Assembly: GCF_000315625.1 (NCBI RefSeq)
Contig: NW_005434615.1
Coordinates: forward strand, 444,344 to 493,045
Length of the DNA stretch: 48,702 nucleotides
Direction of reading: 5' to 3'
Source of the DNA: Guillardia theta CCMP2712
Taxonomy: Eukaryota > Cryptophyceae > Pyrenomonadales > Geminigeraceae
Shown: positions 1-10,553 of the stretch, piece after piece
Position numbering within the stretch: the stretch's first letter is position 1
Layout: each line of letters begins with the position of its first letter
Notes under the pieces: generated by a model
The model's database searches: none
What the model saw: only the letters and a program-made list of their open reading frames with translations
Told to the model about the DNA's origin: nothing
Made by a program: the position numbers and the translations under genes

Positions 1-1379
1 GAACGAAATCAGCAGCGCTCGGAATGACTCGCTTCTCAAGCTTCTGCAACTCCCAGGTTGACTGCCCACCTCCTCGCGCCACCACTCGCTGCTGCTGCTG
101 CTGCTGCTGCTGCTCCTCCTCCTCCTCCTCCTCCTCCTCCTCCTCCTCCTCCTCTGGCTCCAAACTCTGACGTCTTATGTTTCCCTTCCACAGCAACTCT
201 GGCTCGTTGGAAGCACGAGACGAGATCAGAAGGGCTCGAAGCACTGTCGACCTTCCGTTCTCCAACCACAACTCGCTCATCGAGGTACCTGCTGCCCTCC
301 ATCGTGATCGAGCACGGGCTGACGGTCGTTCCCAGTCCCACCCGCACCCGAACAAGAGCAGGAAGGCAAAAAAGGTTCCAACGGCTGTGGTGAACATCCT
401 GCAGCTCAAAAGATTCGCAGAGAGCCAAGACGGAGCTGAGCAGCTCGGGGCAGATGCTGGAGGATCGCAGCCGAGAGCCTGCGAGCTCGTTGACTACTCA
501 AGGTTGTGCTTGAAGCCAGAAATGTTGCGATGGTGTTGGTGGTGATGATGATGGTGACGATGATGACGACCACGACGATAAAAGAGACGGAGAAGTAGAG
601 TGGCTATGCAGAGGAGACTGATTTTGATACAGGTGGACAGAATTTTGGCGAGAGGAGGAGGAGCCTGTCGGAAGTTGTTGCTGGTCGTTGATGATGCTTC
701 ATCTGCCCGGTGCTGATTCTGTGACATCTCTCAGCCTGCAACTTTGTGCACGACAAGGAACAAGCGGTGAGGGAAGGAAAGGAGGAGAAGAAAAGCTGAG
801 ACTGAACCAGCAGCACGTTGGAGCTCCGCAGGCTGCGAGGAAGGAGTCTCTTCCTCCTCTTCCCCCTCTTCCTCCTTCTGGAAACGAGTTCAGCGCGGCT
901 CGGTTGGCGTCTTCCTCGGGCATGCGGACAGGTTTGCTGCCTCGCTGGTGTCACTGGATGTGATGGGGGTGGAGCAGACGGCTTCCAGCAATGTCGTCGT
1001 AGAGCCGCAAATAGAGGAAAGAGGTGAGGGGACTAGTTGCCTAGTCGTTGATGTTCCTCACCCGATGGAGCAGCACCAGCTACGACAACGTTGCTGACTT
1101 TGTCCGCCCCGCCCTCTCCTCTTCTCTTCTTCCTTCCTACCGAGCGAGCGCCTTCGCCGTGCCCAACAGCGTAAGCTGACCGACTCCTCTTCCTCCTCCC
1201 CTCTCATGCTCTACTTCAGATGCTGCGAGCCAACGGGATGGACTGCCTGCTTGACCGCGACGGAGACTCGGAGAGCGAGAGGAGCAGCAAGTCGCACTAC
1301 GAGCCAGGTTGCCCCCTCCCCTTCACACGCTTGACTAACTTGTTGGCCCCTGACAGTCACGCCCGGGCCACGGGCATGA
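1..1379 (+). CDS. 3' part of an unidentified multi-exon gene
   Basis: I do not recognise this gene. Exons at <1-56, 194-284, 362-374 (13 nt) and 421-502 join with GT-AG borders and consistent phase into a basic, Ser-rich stretch with a run of LARWKHETRSEG and later AKTELSSSGQMLEDRS. A following exon ending near 701 reads ACRKLLLVVDDASSAR, which resembles the first strand and acidic pair of a response-regulator receiver domain. The last part reads MLRANGMDCLLDRDGD from 1220 to 1307, then a short exon from 1357 to the stop at 1377-1379. The middle (about 702-1219) could not be joined in one frame, and no phospho-acceptor Asp or conserved Lys was placed, so the receiver idea is weak. A CTG/CTC triplet run lies in the first intron. 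The gene converges on the coiled-coil gene, stops 120 bp apart. Confidence 0.45.
88..153. repeat. (CTG)n then (CTC)n triplet microsatellite
   Basis: About eight CTG units are followed by more than ten CTC units. The tract lies inside the first visible intron of the left-edge gene, so the poly-Pro and poly-Ala reading frames over it are not considered coding. Confidence 0.85.
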
Positions 1380-1498
1380 GGAAGAAGAGGAACTTATTCT
1401 TTGATATTGATCGTAGAGTTTATTCTTTCACCTTGTATATATCGACACCTGTGAGCTTGACGATTAGAATACACCACCACAAGACCAGCAGGAGCACA

Positions 1499-2947
1499 TC
1501 AGAGCATCGGCTCGTTCTTGATCGGCATCATCCGCATCACCCCATCGATCCTGGCCTTCATCTGCTCCATCTCTCTCTTCTTGCTCCTCAGCTCCATCAG
1601 CGCCTCGTCCAGACTCTCCTCCACCTTCAACTTCCTCATCTCTGTCCTCATCAGCTTGCTCTTCACCCTCTCCAGCTCCTCCTTCAGCCTCTCCATATAG
1701 AAATCCTTCTCCTGGTCCGCCTTCTGCCTCCAGTCCATCTCCGCCTTGGCCTTCGCCAGGTTCATCCCGGCCATCCACCTCACCTCCTCCGCGTTCTTCA
1801 ACTTGATCTGCCACTGCTCCATGTCCGTCTGCATCGCCTGCACCCGGCTCTCCGCCCTCTGCCTGTGCGCTTGCGTCTCCTGCAGCGAGTTCTGCAGGCG
1901 GCTGATCTCGCGGTTCTTGTGCTCGAGCTTCTGCCTCGCCTCCATCTTCACGTTCTCGAGCTCCATCAGCACAGACGTCAGCTGCTCTCCTGACTTGCGC
2001 AGCCTCGCCACCTCCTCCGCAAGGGACTCTGCCTCCCTCATCTTCAGCTTGAGCTTCTCCTCGAAGCGCGACTCGATCTCACGCCTCATCCTCCTCTCCT
2101 CCTCCACTTCCCGCTCCTTGTTGTCCAGGTCGGCTTTGTACCTCTGGACCTCTGCCTGCGCCATCAGCGAGGACTCCTTCCACCGAGCTGCAGCAGCATC
2201 CTCAACGCGACTGGCACCGCCGGCCTGCTTCAAGTTCTCGATCTCAAGATCTTTCTGCAGCAGGGCATCCCTGGCTTTCGCAAGCTCCTGATCCAACCTG
2301 TCGAGCACGTCATAGGGGATCTCTCCTCCCTCGTCTGACTGCTCGCCGGCCTCCACGTTGCTGCTCAACTGCAGCTGCTCCTCCAGCTCCTCCTCCATCC
2401 TCCTTATCTCCGCTTGCAACGATTCAATCAGGACGTCCTTGGACCTCAGAGCATCCTCGTACTCCGACGAGAGACCTCCCTTCAAGTTCTGTACCTCGTC
2501 TTCCAGCTCTTCGTTTCTTCTTCTCAGCTCCTCGTTCTCTTCCTCCAGCTCTCGCATCCTTGTCTCCGTGTCCACGCTCTCCTCCCCTCCTGTCCCGTCC
2601 CCTTCCCCCGTTTCTGATTTCATCTCAGCCGGCAGGTCTGGAGGGACATCATCGTCTTCCCCGCTCGCAGACGTTGCGTTTGCTTCCTTGATACTTCCCG
2701 AGTCCTCCTTTACCATCTTGTCCTCCTCCTCTGAAGCCCCTCCGGCGACGCCTTCACTGCCGGCACCTTCCTTCGCTTGGTCTGCTGACGGTTCTTGCGC
2801 TTGCATCGGCGCTTCTCCTCCCGCCCTCTCCACTTCTGCTGCTCCTGATCCAGATGCTATCTCTGCTCCTGCTACCTCTGCTCCTCCTCCTCCTCCTCCT
2901 CCTCCTCCTCCTCCTGTGGCCGCCGCTGCTGCTTCGTGCTCCATCAC
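1499..2947 (-). CDS. Intronless coiled-coil protein, 482 aa
   Basis: A single open frame of 482 codons without introns, unlike most neighbours. The N-terminal 120 residues are low complexity: an Ala run, a run of about 11 Gly, then an acidic Gly/Ser/Glu-rich stretch. From about residue 125 to the end the protein is almost unbroken Glu/Arg/Lys/Leu heptads (for example LEEENEELRRRNEELEDE), typical of a long parallel coiled coil. There is no signal peptide, membrane segment or enzyme motif. A role as cytoskeletal, golgin-like or scaffold protein is possible, but coiled coils give spurious family matches and I do not assign one. The start at 2947 is the first ATG of the frame and is followed by a second Met. 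Its 3' end faces the end of the gene to the left. Confidence 0.75.
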   Translation of the reverse strand: MMEHEAAAAATGGGGGGGGGGGAEVAGAEIASGSGAAEVERAGGEAPMQAQEPSADQAKEGAGSEGVAGGASEEEDKMVKEDSGSIKEANATSASGEDDDVPPDLPAEMKSETGEGDGTGGEESVDTETRMRELEEENEELRRRNEELEDEVQNLKGGLSSEYEDALRSKDVLIESLQAEIRRMEEELEEQLQLSSNVEAGEQSDEGGEIPYDVLDRLDQELAKARDALLQKDLEIENLKQAGGASRVEDAAAARWKESSLMAQAEVQRYKADLDNKEREVEEERRMRREIESRFEEKLKLKMREAESLAEEVARLRKSGEQLTSVLMELENVKMEARQKLEHKNREISRLQNSLQETQAHRQRAESRVQAMQTDMEQWQIKLKNAEEVRWMAGMNLAKAKAEMDWRQKADQEKDFYMERLKEELERVKSKLMRTEMRKLKVEESLDEALMELRSKKREMEQMKARIDGVMRMMPIKNEPML

Positions 2948-3179
2948 CGCATTTCAACGTACATTCACCCCTCATCCCCCACTGACCAAGCCGTTTTTTT
3001 CAGTTGTGAATGTTGAAAGGAGGGGTGGTATTTAGTTTAACCAAGGGGGTCATATGTTGAGGGGTTGCTGGGGACAGGGTGTATGGTAGAGGAGGGGTGG
3101 TATTCCAGGGAGGAAGGGGGGTTATGAAGTAGGGGTGGGTGGGTGGGTATATTTGTTGTCGGGTGGCTGTACAGGCGCA
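2948..3179. other. Short intergenic spacer, G-rich on + strand
   Basis: The shared upstream region of two divergent genes. It has runs such as GGGGTGG, TGGGTGGGTGGG and GGGGGTTATG. The same style of sequence recurs in other intergenic regions of the window. No defined promoter element is recognised. Confidence 0.5.
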
Positions 3180-5027
3180 ATGGCAGAACTTCGCGAAGAT
3201 GTCGATGAGGTGACGACGATGCCGAAGATGCGCTCATCCTCTCCCTCCTCCTCGCATCTCTCCCTCCTCTCCCTCTTCTCCTCGCATCTCTCCCTCCTCT
3301 CCCTCTTCTCCTAACATCTCTCCCTCCTTCCATCTTTCCGTCTGCTTCTCCGTTCTCGTCTTCGTGCTTTTCCCACTCCTATCTTTGCGTGTTTACATAA
3401 GGAGGCGGAACTTGTCCAGGGTGAAATGAGTTCACTGAGAGGGGGAGAGAAGCAGAGGAGGTGCGAGATGTCAAGAAAGTCTGTGGTGCCTGCACGCGAG
3501 AGAGAGAAACATCAAACTGAGAGAGAGGAGGGGGAGGGAGCCATCGTTTGTGCTGGTCTCCTGTGACTCTGAATGTCCAAAAGCTGCTGGCAAAGCACGC
3601 ACAAGACATCAACTTGCTACGAACAGAGGTAAGACACGAAGTGGAAGTGCTGAAAGCTCGTTGAAGAGTGATACACTATCAGGTTCTTGATGTGATACAA
3701 GGAGTCGAGGAATACGATGACATCTTTCTCCTGCGATTCGTCCTCACCCGTGACTGACATGCTGGCATGGCGTCGACCTGACAGACCTGCTGCTGCAGAC
3801 CTGAGCCGAGGAGGGCTGCAAGCACAGGCCGAGGCCGTCAGGAAGACAGTCAAGTTCAGGCAGGACAATCGCGAGATCCTGTCAGAGGTGAAGACGCGCC
3901 TTCGCATGCTCGATGGTGATGCGGGCAGGTTGTGAGGACTAAGAAGCCGCCAAATCACGACATCTTCATCAAGTTTCAGGTGTGAGGAAAGAGAGGAGGA
4001 GAATCAGGAGTGGGAGCAGGAGATGATGAGGATGGAGATGAGGAGGACGAGGAGGAGAGCAAGAAAGGCTCAGAACGCACGTTTGACTTCCTCCTAGGCA
4101 GCTGGATACGTCGGTGACCTGGGAGGAATGGAGCCGATCCACGTGGTAGGATAACATGCTGTTGCTGCCCATGGAGGATGAGCAGGAGGGAAAGGAGCGG
4201 AGGAGGAGGAGGGAGCAGGAGCAGGAGCAGGAGAAGGAGAAGGAGGAGGAGGACGACGAGGAGGAGGACGGACCACCAGTTCAAGAGCGGACATTGTGTA
4301 AGCAAGGGCCTCATGAAACCGCTCATCCCCGAGCAACTGGCGGAATGGCCGCTGTATCTAAAGGTTATGATGCTGCTGGTTATCCTCCTCCTCCTCCTCC
4401 TCCTCCTCCTCCTCCTCCTCCTGTTACTCCTCCTCTCTCCTCCTCCTCCTGTTGCTCCTACTCCTGCTTACTACTACTACTACTTCTCCTCATCCCAGGG
4501 TTGGCAGTGAACGTTTTGCGGCAGGAGATCTACTTCCGGATATGCGACGAGAGAACGAGGAAGACGAGAAAGATTGTCAAGACCCTCACCGTTATGGACA
4601 TGGATGGTTACTCCATCTTCGACGGCGATTCTCGCTTCTTCAAAGTAGCTTTCCCCTAGCCGCCTGACCCCCTCGTGATTTTCTCGCGCAGGCGTTGGGG
4701 GAGTCGTCCAAGGTAGAGCATGCTCCTGTACCGGACGACACCTCTTAGTTGACAGCATGAAAGTTGTCGGCGATTTACTACCCTCAGCTGCTGGGAAAGA
4801 CCGTCATGCTCAACGCTCCTTCCTTCATGCGCGCGCTCATGTCAACCGCCTCCGTCTTCCTGCCCAAGTCAGGTCGAGGCTCCTGCTGACTCCTGTCCTG
4901 ATACCCCAGCAGGTCGACTCTCGACAAGATCGCCTTCTGCCCTGCGAGCCGAGCAGCGCTCTACGCAAGGAAGGTGTGAGATAAAAGTCCCTGGGGGGAG
5001 CCGGGGGGGGGAGGGTGGCAGGAGGAG

Positions 5028-5068
<41 letters not shown>

Positions 5069-5485
5069 GCGATTGGGAGGAGGCAGGAAGAGAGTAGAAG
5101 CAGGGCAGAGCCTTTCTGGTGCTGCCGATTGACTTCACGTAGGATGCGAAGGATCTCAAATGCCCGTTCCTGCAGAAGATGACAGGAGGTGAAGGATGTG
5201 CGAACCTGCCGGACTTTCTCGGTGGATGCCAGGAGCCGCCGGAGAACTTCAAGCCGAGGGCGCAGTCAGGGCATGTGAAGGTGAGAGGGGGAGGAGAAAA
5301 ACGAGCTGGTTTGTCCCATCAGTGAGAGCAGAGCAAGAGTCGAGGAGGAAGACGAGGAGAGAGGGATGGGAGATGGGAGGATGTTAACGAGGGTCGCAGA
5401 TCAATGTTGGCAGTCGCTCATGCAAGGAGATCAACTTCGAGGTCCCGATTGCTGGGTTACATGCGTTGTGGGAGGTGAGGACGAA

Positions 5486-5575
<90 letters not shown>

Positions 5576-6060
5576 GGGGTTGTTGAGGAAGGAAGCTAAG
5601 GAGGAAAAGGAGAAATCGTGTAACGAGGAGCGGGGTAGGAGGACGGTGACGGGCAGCAGGTGACGGTGGAAGACTTTGGGATCGACATGAGCGCTGAGCT
5701 GATCCCATCGGATGGTTCAGAGCCGCTGGAGGTTATGAAGGTGCAGAAGATCAAAGCGAACGTGAGCTGCTGCCTCGTCCCCTCCCTCTCTCATCCTCCT
5801 CGCAGAACGGTCTCACCTCTGGTGACTGGATCCTGCCGACAGCAGGACAGCTGCTGGTCCGTTTCGACAACTCTTACAGGTCCTTTCCATCCCACCACCA
5901 CCACCTCCTCTTCCTCCTCGTTCACCTCCTTCTCCTTCTCTGAACTGCCTTTAGCGTTCTTCGATCCAAGAACATCGAATACCGGATCATGGTCTCTCCT
6001 TCACAGACAGAACAGGAAAACGATCTCACCAACAATTCAGACAATCTCTCTGTACTATAA
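3180..6060 (+). CDS. SEC14-like lipid-transfer protein (CRAL-TRIO + GOLD), about 400 aa
   Basis: Exons I place: 3180-3209, 3402-3420, 3584-3628, 3702-3749, 3823-3887, 3944-3979, 4098-4145, 4280-4363, about 4501-4644, 4692-4712, 4764-4867, 4913-4973, 5143-5280, 5400-5474, 5660-5761, 5806-5879, 5955-6060. Family signs in order: CRAL-TRIO N-terminal helix DDIFLLRFVL; lipid-binding core KTLTVMDMDGYS, LGESSK, YYPQLLGKTVMLNAP and the late motif LPDFLGGC; then a GOLD domain ending FDNSYSVLRSKNIEYRI. Length matches animal SEC14L proteins. By family it would bind a phosphoinositide or other hydrophobic ligand in the CRAL-TRIO pocket and dock on Golgi or endosomal membranes through GOLD. All junctions keep phase except the one between the exons at 4280-4363 and 4501, where the frames differ by one; a small exon, an alternative splice site or a sequence error could explain it. 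Introns hold (CTC)n and (GAGGAC)n runs. Confidence 0.86.
4383..4450. repeat. (CTC)n microsatellite in an intron of the SEC14-like gene
   Basis: A nearly pure CTC/TCC tract between the exons ending at about 4363 and starting at about 4501. It lies next to the junction whose reading phase could not be resolved. Confidence 0.8.
5476..5576. repeat. (GAGGAC)n hexanucleotide repeat in an intron
   Basis: About fifteen GAGGAC units follow the donor site at 5475, inside the intron of the SEC14-like gene between the first two GOLD-domain exons. The long Arg-Pro, Asp-Glu and Thr-Arg frames over it are repeat artefacts. Confidence 0.9.
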
Positions 6061-6082
6061 AAACTCCTCCTCCTCCTCCTCC

Positions 6083-8585
6083 TCACACAAGGGTGCTGAC
6101 ATGTCCGTGCTGCACACGTCGGATGCGGTGGTTCATGCAGTCGGCGATCAAGACGCTTCTGCTCGCCTCGTCCCACGCGACCCCGTGAGGACGATTGAGC
6201 CGCGCCTGCCGCTGGCATGAGAGGCTGCAACAAGAGAGCGAGACAGGGGGTGGGGGAGGGGGGAGCAGCTGGTGAGAAGAAAGGGGAGGGGGGAGGGCGG
6301 GAAGAAGGGGAAAGGGAGGGGAGCAGAGCAGCTGGTGAGAGAAGAGTGACGGGTTTTAGGAGGTTGACAGACATTCGGTGGGTGCCGGGGGGTTGGGGAG
6401 GGCGAGCAGGCAGAAGAGAGGAAGAGTGAAAGAAGGGAACAGGTTGAGGAGGAGAATCCACCTGATCCACAGGACCGTCGACGTATCCTGACTCCGGTAG
6501 CATGCGACCCTCCGAATCTTTTGATGTCTGACGACGAGCCATGAGCACCTAAGAGAGCAGGAGAAGAGGCAGGAGAGTCACCTTGCCTACCACAGTCGTC
6601 ACCAGCCAGTCGCCGCGGACTCGTCGGAGGAGACGGATAGCGCTGTTGCTGAAATCTACCGAGTGCAGGACAAGGAAGACTGGATCAGTACAGGTACTTG
6701 GGGGAGGAGAGGATGGAGTGGAATAGAGGTTGGGAAGCCGCCAGGAGAAAAGAAAGAGATGAGAGCAGAGGAGAAGAGGAGGGAAGCAGAGCAGAGCAGA
6801 GGGAAGTCACCGCTGATCAAGATCTCTTGCTCGTTGACAACCGCCAGGCCCGTCGGACAGTTGAATCTCGCGCTAGAGGAGGAGCTTAAGAGGATGCTGT
6901 CAGCTCAATCCCTCACCTTTCGCCCTCTCCGTCCTCAAACCCTGACTGCCCTGACCGCGACCCCGCGATCAACGTCACCGTCCAGTTCCTGTCCTCGTCT
7001 CTGACTGGCTCGTCATCGCCACCATCGTTCACGCGTGAGGCCTCCCGACCTCGTGATGTGGCGGATTGCATGGTTGTACGTGTCGGCGATGAAAATGTTC
7101 TCGCCGCTCTGATCCGCCGAGATGCCACCGGGATGATTGAACAACGCTTCCTTCCCACATCCACTCGTCATGCTCCCCCCTTCCCCTTCCCCTTCCCCTT
7201 CCCCTTCCCCCCCTCCTCCTCCTTTGTCCTCTTCCTCCTGCTCGTTCTCCTCTTCCTCCTCGTCCTCGTCCTCCTCCTCGTCCTCTCGCCCTACCTTAAT
7301 GCTCCCATCCCTCAGCCCTGGTTTCGACAAGTTACTCCCTGCCCACGTGACCACATGCTCTCCTACCCTGACATGCAGTCAGTTACGAGCAGCGGAGGAT
7401 CAAGCGCCATCACCCGTTGGTGATGAAAACCTTTCTGATGCAGTTGTTGTCGAAATCAGCAACTAGCAGGTGCTCTGCCTGCCTGTCGTGTCAGACGAGC
7501 AGCGGGCAGGCAACTCGCAGCACCCCGTCCATGTCTTGAAACAGAACGTCATGAGGATAGCAGAACTTGCACTCCCCCACAGGCCCATCCACGTGCCCCT
7601 TCGCTCCATGGCCTGAGCGTCAAGACTTTAGTAGGGAGAGGACGAGGAAGGGGGGGGGGGGGGGGGGGGGGGGGAGGTGAGATAGGGGTAGGGAGGGACA
7701 GGAGAGGCAAGGAAGGAGGGAGCGCGAAGAGGGTGGAGGGGAGGGACCTGCTATAGTCACAACATCTGCGTGCACCAGGTCCTCCATGCTCTTCGCTTCC
7801 ACATTTATGCGGATCGAACTGACTCGTCTCACCGCCTGGTTGTAAGCATCGGCCACGAACAGCTCCATCCTGCTGTTCACGCAGAGCCCATGAGGCCCGT
7901 TGAAGGACGTCTCCTCCACCCTTCCATCCACGTGCCCCTCTCCGCCCTTGCCGATGGCGCAGAACTCCATCCCCTCGCGAGTAGTCAGAAGCATCCTGTT
8001 GCCCCAGCAATCGGCGATCACGATGCAGCTGATGCCCCCGCTGAGAACGGCGACGGCGTGAGGACCGTTCAAGGTCACTGCCGGCGGGTCTTGGCATGGC
8101 AGAGGCTCCTCCGAGAGCGTGAGCGTTTGATCAAGCACCGAGCAGCTCGTCTCATCCAGAGCATCCGGACGTCCTCTCTCGCTCTGCACCGTCACCTCCA
8201 AGTCATCTGCTTCCTCGGCCTGGAAGCTCCAGCCTTGGCTGAAAGACGCCGTGAGCATGGAAATTCGCTGGCTGATAAGATCCGAGAAGCTGTCCCCCCC
8301 CTCTCCCTCCAGCATTGACGCCTCTTCTCCTTCGACCGCGATCTCTGAACTCTCATGCTTGTTGTCTTCGTATCGTTCAGTCATCTGGCATGCACTGCCA
8401 CCTGCGATCTTTCCTCCTCGTCTGCTCTCTCCTCCCCTTCCTTCCCTTGTCCTTCTCTTCCTTCCCTTGTCCTCCCTTCCTGCCCTTGCTCTCCGACGTC
8501 TTGGCACACCAATAGGCTCCTTTTGTTCAGTGTTCTGGTCCGGGCCCGCTCCGTTGATCGGACCGGACGGACCGGCTCCATCCAT
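6083..8585 (-). CDS. NHL-repeat beta-propeller protein, about 523 aa
   Basis: Ten exons join with GT-AG borders and unbroken phase: 8585-7748, 7612-7524, 7472-7414, 7367-7295, 7150-7050, 6988-6917, 6866-6811, 6655-6582, 6548-6462, 6205-6083. The first 130 residues are charged and disordered. The rest is a run of NHL repeats, each with a GxxDG turn, a xFNxPxGL/A strand and a closing IADxxNxxIRRV strand: NGPHGLCV/LFVADAYNQAVRRV, YPHDVLF/VADFDNNCIRKV, NHPGGISA/IFIADTYNHAIRHI, NCPTGLAV/ISDFSNSAIRLL and NRPHGVAW/LIADCMNHRIRRV. NHL propellers usually bind protein or RNA, or act in peptidylglycine lyases and secreted sensors; no enzyme residue is evident here. There is no signal peptide, so a cytosolic or nuclear binding role is the safest guess. 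The stop lies 22 bp from the stop of the SEC14-like gene. The start is the first ATG of the frame; a later Met near residue 68 is possible. Confidence 0.88.
7650..7674. repeat. Homopolymer of 25 G
   Basis: An uninterrupted run of 25 G on the + strand, C on the coding strand of the NHL gene. It sits in the first intron of that gene. Confidence 0.9.
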
Positions 8586-9788
8586 CGGGCCCGGAGCCTC
8601 ATTTCAGTGCCGGGCAGGGAAGTAAAAGTGCGAGTTGAGTAAAAGAAGCTGACGCACTGAAACGTTTTGACCCTTTTTTACGGGACCCGCAAAAGTTTCT
8701 TTTTTCGTCGCCTTGAGGACCGTTATACCCCCCAAGGGGATAGAGACGGTAGCACCCCTATAGGACACAACTCATAGGGAATCACGTAGGACACGACGCA
8801 TAGGCTACGGTCACCTGTTGTGCTGTACGATGAACTTCCATACCTCAGCCTAAGACCACTACCCCCCTCCCTCCCCCGACCTTCCACCGGTTCAATGGAA
8901 CAGTTCAGTCCCCTGGTGATCACCTGGCACACCCGGGCCCCGCAATCTCGAGATACAATGGTACAGTACGGCAGTCATGACCCCTGGAGAACTAGAGCCA
9001 TCGGTATGGATTGGTACGGCACTGCTTGACACTCTCAGGTCCTATCACCTGCATTACGTGGTCATATACTTGATAAGACTTCACGGTCAGCCAGTGAGCC
9101 CTAAAAGTTAGTACCATTTTTATTTTGTACTAAAGTCCCCTACTGGTACAATCTGAGCTTATGTGGTTTACAAGTTCAGTTTTAGCTCTCCCCCATTACT
9201 ACACCCGGAGTGGACCCCTGGCATGTAACCCCACCCCCCTTCCCAGTAAGACCGAAGTATCACACCATTCTAACGTGTCGGTTTTGTTAACAGGGCAAGG
9301 GTGGGGTGATGAGGGCTATTTCAGGGGGTACGGGAACCATTATGGTTTACTTCCTGTGTGACTGGGATGGAAGGGGTGGGGCCCACTCAAGAGGCGCCTC
9401 GCCTCCATGGTTGCGGTAGAGTACCGGTCTGAAATAGGTGTGACACCAGGGTGGTAAGAGGTAGCAATTTTGGTAGTAGGAGGGGTGAGGGGTCTGAGGG
9501 ATTCAGGTGGGGTGGGGGATGGCGGGAGGGGTCAGGTGCAGAACTTGCTGAGCGAGTGTCACATGAATAGAAGTGTTTGACGTGTGCAACTGAACCGACT
9601 GAGAAGAACAAGAGCGGCAAGGAGCATAAGGACAAACACTAGGTCAAGGACAAGGACAATAGCGTACCCTGAAGCATTGGAGAGTGGAGCTCGCTACAAG
9701 GATAAACTGTTGGTGGCGTGAAGCGTAGCAGTGAAGATAAGCCAGAAGGGTCAGCTCCAAGCGACAACTACGTGGTAGGAGACTTTGA
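8586..9788. other. Intergenic region without a convincing gene
   Basis: 1.2 kb between the NHL gene and a small ORF. It contains C- and G-rich stretches (CCCCTATAGG, CCCCCCTCCCTCCC, GGGTGGGGTGATG, GGGGTGAGGGGTCTGAGG). The open frames are short, overlap in several directions and show no family motif. Confidence 0.45.
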
Positions 9789-10199
9789 GTGGCCTACGAA
9801 AGAGACGCCATCTATTCAATGGAGCAACCCCAAATTCTTAGCGACCACCTGACAGCTCGCATCGATAGTTTATTGAAAGCTGCAACAGATAGAAGAGCAA
9901 GGGCCGATGCATTGCTCCTGCGCATGGAGAGTTGTGACAGCAGCAGTAGTGGCAGCAGCGCTCCTTCTTCCCCCTGCCATTGGAGCAGGAGGGGATCTAA
10001 GAACCTCGACGCCCTCTACAGCGAGGCTCAGCTGATGGGCTTGCAACTGCAGAGCATCTTGCGTATGGTCTCATCCATGGAGTATCCTGCAGTTTATAAG
10101 TGCGAGAGCTGTGGAGGATACATGAACCAAGAAACTGTGGATGTCGAAGGATACATTAACCAAGAAACTGAAGATATGAGCCCAAGGTATCTCTTCTGA
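9789..10199 (+). CDS. Small hypothetical ORF, 136 aa
   Basis: An uninterrupted ATG-to-stop frame whose composition is less biased than nearby frames. It has an N-terminal helix-rich part (ILSDHLTARIDSLLKAATDR), a Ser-rich middle, and a C-terminal part with a lone CESC motif and two similar segments GYMNQETVDVE and GYINQETEDM. I see no known domain. CxxC alone is not enough for a zinc site. It may be one exon of a longer gene or not a gene at all. Confidence 0.35.
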   Translation: MAYERDAIYSMEQPQILSDHLTARIDSLLKAATDRRARADALLLRMESCDSSSSGSSAPSSPCHWSRRGSKNLDALYSEAQLMGLQLQSILRMVSSMEYPAVYKCESCGGYMNQETVDVEGYINQETEDMSPRYLF

Positions 10200-10553
10200 T
10201 CGTCTTGAAAACAAGGATCGTCGAATGTACGTGCTGCCCGTTTTGTGGCAGCGGGTGGCATTAGCAAGCGCAGGTGAAAAATTTATATAATGAATTAATC
10301 AACTATAAATGAATCTTTGATTGCATCAGTGTTGTTTGCGCTTTTTCATGAGAAAGCAAAAGTGGAATGAGTAATATCTAACAAGAAGCAGGAAAAAATG
10401 TCGTAGAGAAATTCGGTCCTGAAGAATACTATTTGCGAAGACCGTCAATATCATACACTTCCAAAGGTCGCAAAAGAAGAATTTCAGAGGATGTTCGAGA
10501 GAAACGATGAATGGGGCAAAAGAGGTGCAACAGAGTCGTTGTTGGAGTGCGAG
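10200..10553. other. AT-richer intergenic stretch
   Basis: 354 bp downstream of both flanking genes, which converge here. It probably holds their 3' untranslated parts and polyadenylation signals. I see no ORF, repeat or structured RNA. Confidence 0.4.

Noticed and set aside
4156-4510. Arg-rich and Leu-rich frames over the triplet repeats
   Set aside because: They run through introns of the SEC14-like gene; only the short parts with CRAL-TRIO motifs are kept as exons.
5366-5708. Asp-Glu, Arg-Thr and Arg-Pro repeat proteins
   Set aside because: All come from one (GAGGAC)n tract inside an intron.
7549-8097. Alternative minus-strand frame through the NHL gene
   Set aside because: It is a shadow frame of the NHL coding exon; only the other frame shows NHL repeats and consistent splicing.
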